A DNA stretch of 13,861 nt, from contig JAQCER010000021.1 in the NCBI GenBank assembly GCA_027618625.1, forward strand, positions 1-13,861. The letters run 5' to 3'. A program made the translations under genes and the position numbers. The DNA is from Verrucomicrobiota bacterium (GTDB taxonomy: Bacteria; Verrucomicrobiota; Verrucomicrobiia; Verrucomicrobiales; DEV007). Of the stretch, positions 7,211 through 13,861 are shown one piece after another. Below the pieces are notes generated by a model that saw only the letters and a list, made by a program, of their open reading frames with translations, was not told the DNA's origin and made no database searches. How positions within the stretch are numbered: position 1 is the stretch's first letter; each line of letters opens with the position of its first letter.

Positions 7211-8467
7211 TACCGAAACGTCACATGCTCCTGGCGGGCACTTTTTGCCTGTCGCTGCTGCTCTATGTTGATCGCGCCTGTATCTCCACAGCGAAAGAGG
7301 GCATCACTACTGACCTTCAACTCAGTGACACACAGTGGGGCTGGATCATGTCCGCATTCGCCATTGGGTATGCGCTTTTCCAGACACCCAGTGGTGCCAT
7401 CGCTGATCGTTTCGGCCCGCGCGTATTGCTGAGCAGTGTCGTCATTCTATGGTCGATCTTCACCGGGCTTAGCGGCGCAGTTCGCGGATTCTTCTCACTG
7501 TTCGTGACCCGGTTCCTGTTCGGCGCAGGTGAAGCGGGTGCCTTCCCCGGAATGGCTCGAGCTGTATTTTCGTGGATTCCAATGAAGGAACGTGGCCTTG
7601 CTCAGAGTATCAATTTTTCCGGCAGCCGACTAGGGGCAATGTTTGCCATGCCGGTCGTCAGTTGGATGCTTGTCCAGCTCGGCTGGCGATCGATGTTCTT
7701 CGTCCTCATGGCAGTCGGCTTTCTCTGGGCGATCATCTGGTTCCTCTGGTTCCGGGACGAACCGACAGATCACCCCAGTATCTCCGATGAGGAGAAGAAC
7801 TACATTCTCGCCAATCGGCAACAACCCGATCCCGAACAAGTGCAGAAGGTGCCGTTCGCCCTGATGGCGAAGTCGGCAAACATGCGCATGGCGATGATCC
7901 AGTACTTCTGCAGCAATTTCACCTTTTACTTCGCACTGACCTGGCTCTTCCCCCACCTGAAGGAAACGGTACAACCTGAATACGGTTGATGCCGGATGGT
8001 ACACGGCTGCGCCATTCGCCGGGGGCGCCATTGGCAGCATTTGTGCCGGTCTGATGATTGATACGATCTACAAGCGGGGCAACTGGCAACTGTCCCGACG
8101 CCTGCCAGCAGTTATTGGATTCGCTCTGGCAGCAGTGGGAATGTTAGTGAGCCTGCAGATGGACACGGCTCTGGGAGCCATCGTCTGGTTTACAATCGCA
8201 ATCCTCGGAGCCGACATGACCCTGAGTCCGTCGTGGTCCTTCTGCACGGACATCGGCCGCAAGAACGCTGGTTCGGTCTCAGGGACGATGAATATGGCGG
8301 GCAATGTTGGGAGCCTCGTCACCGCGCTGGCGTTCCCCTACCTGCTCAAGTGGACGGGATCGACCATGCCATTCTTCTACGTCGCCGCCGGTCTCAATGT
8401 GCTGGCAATCGTGCTATGGATGCGTATGAAGTCCGACCGCCCGTTGGAAGAGGAGGTCACCTTTTGA
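7207..8467 (+). CDS. MFS transporter, anion:cation symporter (ACS) type, split by a +1 frameshift
   Basis: Two consecutive frames together encode one 419-residue, twelve-helix permease. The first runs from the ATG at 7207 to a stop at 7987-7989; the second continues to 8467. The N half has YVDRACISTAKEGI, WGWIMSAFAIGYALFQTPSG and the MFS loop motif ADRFGPRVLL, typical of sugar-acid carriers such as ExuT, GudP and galactonate porters. The frames meet at 7968-7969: removing one G from ACGGTAC gives KETYNLNTVDAGWYTAAPFA, the continuous family sequence, while the present frame reads KETVQPEYG and stops. The C half (LLKWTGS, AAGLNVLAIVLWM) is intact. So it is either a single-base sequencing error or a recent knock-out. 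It overlaps the cyclase gene by ATGA and the next gene by TTGA. It probably imports the organic acid used by the operon. Confidence 0.88.
8451..8457 (+). promoter_or_regulatory. Strong Shine-Dalgarno that fixes a TTG start
   Basis: AGGAGGT lies six bases before TTG at 8464 and inside the end of the transporter gene. It is the clearest ribosome binding site in the window. It supports TTG 8464 rather than ATG 8476 as the start of the oxidoreductase. Confidence 0.7.
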
Positions 8468-9444
8468 AAGGAGTAATGATAGGCGCGGGATTCTTCGCGC
8501 ACTTCCATGCGGATGGATGGCAACGTATCGCCGATGCGGAAATCAGCGCTGTCTGCGATCCCATTCCCGGCAAGGCGAGCGAGTTCGCCGAGAAATATGG
8601 CATTCCCAACGCCTACCAGTCGGTCGAAAAAATGCTCGATGCTGAGTCACCGGATTTTGTCGATATCGCAACACGACCAGACACCCATTTGCCACTGACC
8701 CAGATTGCAGCATCCAGCGGGCTCGATGTCATCTGTCAGAAGCCGATGGCACCTACCATTCCCGACTGCGTTCGAATGTGTGAAGTCTGCGAATCCGCAG
8801 GCGTTCGCCTGCTTGTCCATGAAAACTGGCGATGGCAGCCATGGTATCGACGCGCAAAACAACTCCTCGACGAAGGTGTTCTCGGCGCACTGCAGCACAT
8901 CAGCTTCGACTGGAGAACTGGCGATGGAAATGGCCCTGAACCGTTCACGGCGCAGCCGTATTTTCGCGATATGCCCCGACTGATCATTTACGAAAGCCTG
9001 GTGCACATCCTCGATACCTACCGCTTCCTTGCAGGAGAGATGGACATCGCACGCTGCACCACTCGACAGGTAAATCCTGCGATCGTTGGAGATGACTGGG
9101 CGGAGATCGATGTCACCTTCCAGCAAGGTGCAACGGGTTTCATCCATGGTGATCGCCAGTCCGGCCCAGTTCCTTCGCCAGTCGCAATGGGCAGCATGAC
9201 GCTTCAAGGAGAGAACGGTACACTTTCGATCACCCCAGCCGGGCACCTTGTTCTCGACGGAACCCCACTCCCGTTCGATCCTCCAACCATCGGCTACAAA
9301 GGCGACAGCGTCCACGCCACTCAAATCCACCTGCTCAACAGCCTTAAGAATCAGACACCCTGTGAGAGCGAAGCCCGGCAGTATCTGATCACCACCGAAC
9401 TGGTAGAATCCTGCTACGCAGTTGCACATTCCTCTCAATCCTGA
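8464..9444 (+). CDS. Gfo/Idh/MocA-family NAD(P)-dependent oxidoreductase
   Basis: From TTG at 8464 the protein has 326 residues, the usual length. That start keeps the whole first strand of the Rossmann fold (MKGVMIGAGFFAHFHADGW, glycine motif at residues 7-9) and has a strong Shine-Dalgarno; ATG 8476 would cut the strand away. Residues 91-94 are CQKP, the family's E-K-P motif with the catalytic Lys93. HENWRWQPWYRRAKQLL at 119-135 and YESLVHILDTYRFL with His181 and Asp184 match the active-site helix. The family reversibly oxidises hydroxyl groups of sugars, inositols and sugar acids. The TTG overlaps the transporter stop (TTGA), so the two are coupled. The hydrolase gene follows after 13 bp. 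Substrate unknown; a secondary alcohol on the imported acid or the freed sugar is likely. Confidence 0.92.
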   Translation: MKGVMIGAGFFAHFHADGWQRIADAEISAVCDPIPGKASEFAEKYGIPNAYQSVEKMLDAESPDFVDIATRPDTHLPLTQIAASSGLDVICQKPMAPTIPDCVRMCEVCESAGVRLLVHENWRWQPWYRRAKQLLDEGVLGALQHISFDWRTGDGNGPEPFTAQPYFRDMPRLIIYESLVHILDTYRFLAGEMDIARCTTRQVNPAIVGDDWAEIDVTFQQGATGFIHGDRQSGPVPSPVAMGSMTLQGENGTLSITPAGHLVLDGTPLPFDPPTIGYKGDSVHATQIHLLNSLKNQTPCESEARQYLITTELVESCYAVAHSSQS

Positions 9445-9457
9445 CGCAAAAGAAGCC

Positions 9458-12400
9458 ATGAAACAACAAATACTCATGAGAACGACCCTCCACCCACTTG
9501 CCATCTGGCTTGCCGCCATAGCAGCGGCAACATCCAGCTACTCCGCCGATCCGCCACCGCCCCCCATCACGAGCACCGGAGTGGTGTTCGATGAAAAAGA
9601 CGGCATCCTCGCATTGGAAGCGGAACACTTCTACAAACAAACGCTTACCGAGCAACGCGGCTGGTATCTTTTCCACTCAAGCTCCAGGCCTGAAATCACA
9701 CCCGACGGCGACCCTGTGCATATCGCAGGCGCAAGTGGCGGCGCCTACATCGAGTCCCTGCCAGACACCCGGCGCACTCATGGCGACAAGTTGATCCACG
9801 GCGAGAATTTCTCCAACGTGCCAGGCAAGATCGCGATCCTCCATTACAAAGTGAAGGTAAACAAACCCGGTCGCTACTACGGCTGGGTCCGCGCGTTTTC
9901 GACGACATCTGAGGATAACGGGCTGCACTTCGGCCTGAATGGCGAGTGGCCTGAAAGTGGTCAGCGTTGGCAGACAGTGAAGAAGAACGCATGGAACTGG
10001 GACTGCAAACAACGCACCGAGAAAGTCCACGTCGGCGTTCCGATGCAGTTGTGGCTCGATATTGGTAAAGCAGGCGAACACGAACTGCAGATCGCCATGC
10101 GCGAAGATGGCATCGAGCTTGATAAGTTCGTACTCTCCATGGACAAGGAATTTCGCCCCGATGGGCTCGGCCCGATGCCTGTGGTGGCGCAAGGCGTGGC
10201 ACCCTGAACCATTCCCATTTGTTGCAGCCACACCCGAGCAAGGCGAAACACCGGTACCGCCCGCCACGCTTGCACTGGACGCAACCGACTTCATCGAAGG
10301 TAGCAACGGCTATTATCTGGATCAGGGAAAGTGGCTCGCAATCAACCCCGAAAAGAACGAAAGCGCAAAGGCACAGTCGGCGTTCCCCTACCCCACTGGC
10401 ATCTACGATCTGACGCTGGAAGCTGTCGGCGAGGAAGACGGCCAGTCGACCTACGAAGTCGTGGTCAATGACGTCCCAACAGGCACTTTCACTTGTCCGC
10501 TGAGCGATCAGCAATTCGAGGAAGGCGTAACCTTCCAGACGGCATGGAAGAATATCGCGATTGGGTCTGGCGACGTTATCACGGTGCGGTCGAAGATCGC
10601 TTCATCCGATGGGCAGGAATTCAGCCGTGCCCGCATCCACAGACTGTCGTTTGCTGCCGCCGATGAGGCAACAAAGACAGCGGTCAGCAATCTGCCTTCT
10701 CCCGAAAAAGCGGAAGTTGCGAAGAAGGAGCTCGTCCCGTTGGTTTTGCCGCGCAAACCCAATGGTGATGGAAGTATCACCATCAGCGGTGAGCTGAAGG
10801 AGTGGCACAAAGTCTCCCTCTCTCTCGACGGCCCATACGCGCATGAGAACGACAACGAGCCCAATCCGTTCACAGATCATGCTTTCAACGTCACATTCAT
10901 CCACGAAAGCGGTGATCCCAACTACACCGTCCCTGGCTACTTTGCGGCCGATGGCAGTGCTGGAGAGAGCTCAGCTGATTCCGGCACGCAATGGCGCGCC
11001 CACTTGTCGCCAGACAAGGCAGGAACGTGGAATTACGTAACCTCTTTCAACATCGGCAAGAACGCCGCGCTTGGATCGACTGCGGTAAAGCCAGCTCTGG
11101 GAAATGCCCTGACTGGCAGCTTCACGGTTGCTGCAAGCGACAAGGGCGGGTCAGACTTTCGCGGCAAAGGCCGCCTGCAATATGTCGGCAAGCACCACCT
11201 GCAGTTCGCGGGATCGAAGGAATATTTCCTTAAAGCTGGAGCGGATGCACCCGAAACGCTGCTTGCCTACACAGAATTCGATAACACCAGCGCCCGGAGA
11301 CAAAACGTGCCGCTGAAAACCTGGGAACCCCATGTCAAGGACTGGAAAGACGGCGATCCCAGCTGGAAAGGCGGCAAAGGAAAAGGCCTCATAGGCGGAC
11401 TGAACTACCTGTCGAGCAAAGGCGTAAACGCCTTCTCGTTCCTGCCATACAACGCCGGCGGTGACGGCGACAACATCTGGCCATTCGTCCAGCGTGAGGA
11501 CAAACTTCACTATGATTGCTCGAAGCTTGATCAGTGGGGAATCGTCTTCGACCACGCCACGAAGCTCGGACTCTACATGCACTTCAAACTGCAGGAGAAC
11601 GAAATGGACGACGATCGGCGTGGTCAAAACGAAGGCGGAGCACCGGTACCCGAATCGCTGGATGGCGGAAAGCTCGGCGTTGAACGCAAACTCTACTGTC
11701 GGGAACTCATCGCCAGGTTCGGGCACGCGCTTGCGCTGAACTGGAACATTGGAGAAGAGAATACCCAGAGCACCGAGGAGATCACGGACATGGTGAAATA
11801 TCTACACGACACCGATCCCTACGATCACAGTATCGTCATCCATACCTTCCCGAACCAGCAGGACAAAGTCTACACGCCCCTGCTTGGCGACAAGTCCTTG
11901 CTGACCGGAGCATCCCTGCAGAACCACTGGGATGTCGTCCACCAGTGCACCCTGCAATGGATCAAAGCTTCCGCGGCCAGTGGCCGTCCATGGGTTTCTG
12001 CAAACGATGAACAAGGCAGTGCTGACACTGGAGTGCCACCAGACATGGGTTACAAGGGATACGACGGCAAAAAGAATGACCGCAAGGCCGTTCAGACAAC
12101 CGACGACATCCGCAAGCACACCCTCTGGGGAAACCTGATGGCCGGCGGAGCGGGTGTGGAGTACTACTTTGGATACCAACTGCCGGAGAACGACCTTGTC
12201 TGCCAGGATTTCCGTAGCCGCGACCTGAGCTGGGACTACTGCCGCATCGCGCTGAATTTCTTCAAGGACAATGCCGTTCCTTTTTGGGAAATGACCAATG
12301 CCGATGCTCTCATTGGGAATGAGAAAGAAGACAACAGCAAGTATTGCCTGGCGAAATCCGGGGAGCTGTATCTCGTCTACCTCCCGAACGGCGGAACCAC

Positions 12401-12578
12401 GGATCTCGATCTGACGGGAACTGCAGGGAACTTTTCCATCCATTGGTTCAATCCCCGCACCGGTGGAGCTCCCGCTGCTGGTAGCATCGCATCAGTCGAA
12501 GGCCGCTCGAAGGTGACGATTGGCAACGCCCCTGCGGACGCCAATGAGGACTGCCTGGCCGTGATCCGCAAAAAGTAG
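9458..12578 (+). CDS. Secreted DUF5060-containing glycoside hydrolase (apiosidase-like), split by a +1 frame change
   Basis: Read through one frame change this is a 1039-residue exported protein. The ATG at 9458 gives a signal peptide ending SSYSA at residue 30, then a Pro-rich linker. Residues about 45-245 form a carbohydrate-binding module like the GH115 C-terminal type (ALEAEHFYKQTLTEQRGWY, ELDKFVLSMD). Residues about 260-400 look like a second beta-sandwich. Residues about 435-520 are DUF5060 (ELKEWHKVSLSLDGPYAHEN, FIHESGDPNYTVPGYFAADG). The TIM barrel follows, with LNWNIGEENTQS (Glu766/Glu767) and WVSANDEQGSAD (Glu851) as candidate catalytic acids. The C-terminal about 90 residues are the PF12904-type beta domain (YLVYLPNGGTTDLDLTGTAG). 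The first frame ends with CCC TGA at 10202-10207; dropping one C, or slipping +1 there, continues as PEPFPF. It is the last operon gene and the probable extracellular source of the substrate. Glycan target unknown. Confidence 0.87.
10199..10210 (+). other. Frame-change site in the hydrolase gene (CCC-TGA)
   Basis: The upstream frame reads GCA CCC TGA, ending the first part at 10207. The downstream frame resumes as GAA CCA from 10206. Skipping the single T at 10205 after proline codon CCC, or losing one C of the CCC run, joins both parts without loss. The stop stands exactly at the junction. Sequencing error, mutation and recoding cannot be told apart from this sequence. Confidence 0.5.
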
Positions 12579-12710
12579 AACCCACATCGAAGCATCGAAG
12601 GGCCAGCCTTGGCGTCTGGCACCGCGGGGACGCGACCGCGTATTGTCAGCGCCTGGCTGGCTCGGCGACACTGCCAACGGCGATTCCACCAAGACTTTGC
12701 GCCGTTCCGC
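12579..12710. other. Convergent spacer between hydrolase and glutamine synthetase fragment
   Basis: This 132-bp gap separates two converging genes. Only weak inverted repeats are visible: GCCAG at 12602-12606 with CTGGC at 12616-12620, and CGCGG at 12623-12627 with CCGCG at 12636-12640. Neither is followed by a T tract, so no intrinsic terminator can be claimed. Confidence 0.35.
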
Positions 12711-13022
12711 TCAAATCAGCTCAAAATACCGCTTCATCTGCCAATCGTTGACGTGGCGTTCGTATTCGCGGACTTCCCAGTCGCGGGAGGCGGCGTAGTG
12801 TTCTGAGAACTCGGGGCCGAATGCTTCAGCAGCGTCGGTGTTGGTTTTGAAGTTGCGGGTGGCGTCGCGGAGGTTTGTGGCGAGTTGGAGTTCTGGGGGG
12901 AGGGTGTCTTCGACTTCGTAGGCGTTACCGATTACGGGGGCCGTGGGGGTAAGTTTGCGTTCGATGCCGAGCAGGCCAAGCTGTCGCCCCGTCGCGGCTG
13001 TGGTCGGAGGTTGGGTGGCCAA
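12711..13022 (-). pseudogene. Glutamine synthetase, C-terminal fragment only
   Basis: The frame encodes up to 103 residues from a TTG at 13022 and ends with the genuine C-terminus of glutamine synthetase. Recognisable parts are GLLGIERKL, PVIGNAYEVEDTLPPELQLA, then FGPEFSEHYAASRDWEVREY and HVNDWQMKRYFELI. Homology begins near 12980, so about 89 residues of a protein of usually about 450 are present. The catalytic beta-grasp and barrel regions are missing altogether. Upstream the frame closes at a TAG (13040-13038), and the residues before GLLGIERKL look non-family. It is a 5'-truncated relic, probably left by a rearrangement whose breakpoint lies around 12980-13040. It cannot make an active enzyme. 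A free-standing small protein is a remote alternative. Confidence 0.8.
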
Positions 13023-13032
13023 ACGACAGGAC

Positions 13033-13093
13033 CGTGTCTACAAATTATGACACGTCCCTTGTTTTCTCATACATATTATTCAACGTCCCTTGT
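13033..13093. repeat. Short repeat cluster next to the truncated gene
   Basis: ACGTCCCTTGT occurs twice in direct orientation, at 13052-13062 and 13083-13093, 31 bp apart. The first copy overlaps the right arm of an inverted repeat, CGTGTC (13033-13038) and GACACG (13049-13054), with a 10-base AT-rich loop. The block lies exactly between the broken end of the glutamine synthetase and the Fic gene, as a scar of a mobile or REP-like element might. No transposase is present in the window. Confidence 0.4.
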
Positions 13094-13100
13094 GAATCCT

Positions 13101-13861
13101 TCAATCCTTCTCGTCTACAGGGAGATCGATAAACAGCTGGGGAAAATAGAACTCCCACGTTTTTTCTGGTAGGGCGAATTGAAGGACGCCCTTGGGAGAA
13201 GGGGAGGAAAAATAGCCCTCAGATAGGCCCAGCTTAATGATTCTGGCAGCAGTCGTGGAGCCTTTGCCGGTTACGGTCTTTACGTGCTCTCGCTGCATCT
13301 CTCCCTCGTAGGCTAGGGTGGTTACGATCTCACATAGTGCCTCTTGATCTTGTTTCAGATGCAAGGCCTGGAATTGGAAATACTTTTCGATACGGGTGCG
13401 TAGATTTTCGAGGTTCAACAAGCCGTTCATGAACTCCGCCTGATCGAGCAGTGTTTTGAGGAAGAATCGGCAGAAGGTGGAGAGGTGTTTAGCGCTGAGA
13501 TTTCCCCGGCCGTCGTAGTCGTTCTCCCGCCTGCTGTCCGCCGCTTGCAGATGGTTGAAATAGCTTTGCCGATTGCGGGCGAGCCCGCGGGAAAGAGTGC
13601 AAAGGCCGTGACCATGCAGGTTATAGCGATGCAGCAGGGCGTGGGAATGAAGGCGGATTACTCGCCCGTTGCCATCGCCGAAAGGGTGAATCCAGGCAAG
13701 GCGGTGATGCGCCGCCGCAATGGCAACGAGTTGCTGAGTGGCGAGTATGGACTGCGCGCTGTAGGCGTTCCGAAACCGATCGAGAAATTGGGGGAGCACG
13801 GCATGATCCGGGGGCGTGTGTCTACCGACGTCCACCATGAAATCCCGCAGTTGCCCCGGCT
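13101..13861 (-). CDS. Fic-domain protein (putative AMP transferase), N-terminus beyond right edge
   Basis: The frame is open from the right edge to a TGA at 13103-13101, giving 252 residues. An ATG at 13838 exists, but the codons before it (PGQLRDF) continue the family pattern 'G.LR...V.VG.H.PP', so the gene begins outside the window. The Fic signature HPFGDGNGR is at 13688-13662, followed by VIR, complete with the catalytic His and the phosphate-binding GNGR. The stretch before it, QQLVAIAAAHHRLAWI, is the preceding helix. After the core, residues from about EGEMQREHVKTVTGKGSTTA onward form a winged-helix-like C-terminal domain. Fic proteins usually transfer AMP from ATP to a target hydroxyl and are often toxins or self-regulated enzymes. 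The inhibitory motif could not be checked because the N-terminus is missing. Its sequence shows no link to the sugar operon. Confidence 0.9.
   Translation of the reverse strand, partial: PGQLRDFMVDVGRHTPPDHAVLPQFLDRFRNAYSAQSILATQQLVAIAAAHHRLAWIHPFGDGNGRVIRLHSHALLHRYNLHGHGLCTLSRGLARNRQSYFNHLQAADSRRENDYDGRGNLSAKHLSTFCRFFLKTLLDQAEFMNGLLNLENLRTRIEKYFQFQALHLKQDQEALCEIVTTLAYEGEMQREHVKTVTGKGSTTAARIIKLGLSEGYFSSPSPKGVLQFALPEKTWEFYFPQLFIDLPVDEKD

Noticed and set aside
7985..7992. Programmed +1 shift at GGT-TGA in the transporter
   Set aside because: The family sequence already continues in the new frame from 7970, upstream of the stop, so the frame change is at 7968-7969, not at the stop.
9424..9430. 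TGCACAT before the hydrolase gene as a third operator
   Set aside because: No partner ATGTG or second CACAW at the required spacing.
8647..9519. Open frame of 290 residues on the minus strand
   Set aside because: It lies opposite the Gfo/Idh/MocA gene and the hydrolase start; its translation has no recognisable motif and is a shadow of biased codon use.
12602..12640. Inverted repeats as a terminator after the hydrolase gene
   Set aside because: Stems of five base pairs with large loops and no T run.
1..13861. CRISPR array, tRNA, rRNA, transposase gene
   Set aside because: No regularly spaced repeats, cloverleaf or rRNA-like sequence, or transposase motifs were seen on reading either strand.

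Overview
The window looks like accessory carbohydrate-catabolism DNA from a PVC-group bacterium, most likely Verrucomicrobiota. The clues are protein families that concentrate there: a XylR-like sensor of the Planctomycetes/Verrucomicrobia type, a large secreted PA14-like protein ending in the short 'WTS.PG..F.I..S.DL..W' tail common in verrucomicrobial exoproteins, the remnant of a CotH-kinase/chitobiase-domain exoprotein, a secreted DUF5060 glycoside hydrolase, and mostly weak Shine-Dalgarno sites. The assignment rests on reading the proteins; no search was run.

Layout. Positions 1-813 (minus) hold the ligand-binding part of a XylR/AraC-type regulator whose DNA-binding end lies left of the window. 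A 225-bp gap (814-1038) carries a composite operator at 842-867. On the plus strand 1039-3018 encodes a secreted 659-residue protein with PA14-like, Ig-like and GATase/ThuA-like parts. Positions 3019-3560 are a decayed CotH-type gene broken by at least four frame changes. A second copy of the operator (3568-3593) sits at the end of this remnant, just upstream of a tightly packed plus-strand operon from 3632 to 12578: VOC/methylmalonyl-CoA-epimerase-like protein, DUF1537 four-carbon-acid-sugar kinase, isocitrate/isopropylmalate-type dehydrogenase, cyclase-family (PF04199) metallohydrolase, MFS transporter of the anion:cation symporter type, Gfo/Idh/MocA oxidoreductase, and a secreted 1039-residue DUF5060/apiosidase-like glycoside hydrolase. 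The gaps within it range from a 4-bp overlap to 21 bp. Positions 12711-13022 (minus) hold only the last fifth of a glutamine synthetase, followed by a short repeat-bearing spacer and a Fic-family protein (13101 to the right edge, minus).

How the genes may work together (inference): the hydrolase and the PA14-like protein act outside the cytoplasm on a glycan; the released sugar acid enters through the MFS porter; the Gfo/Idh oxidoreductase, the cyclase-family hydrolase (perhaps a lactonase), the IDH-like dehydrogenase and the DUF1537 kinase turn it into a phosphorylated intermediate. DUF1537 kinases are usually paired with PdxA2. Here the partner is instead an IPMDH-like enzyme whose usual catalytic Tyr is Phe. 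The shared operator architecture next to the regulator and ahead of the operon, with half-sites 21 bp apart as AraC-family proteins prefer, suggests both are controlled by the XylR-like protein.

Two operon genes (transporter and hydrolase) each carry one +1 frame change in otherwise intact reading frames. These could be sequencing errors, fresh mutations or, for the hydrolase, a CCC-TGA recoding site.
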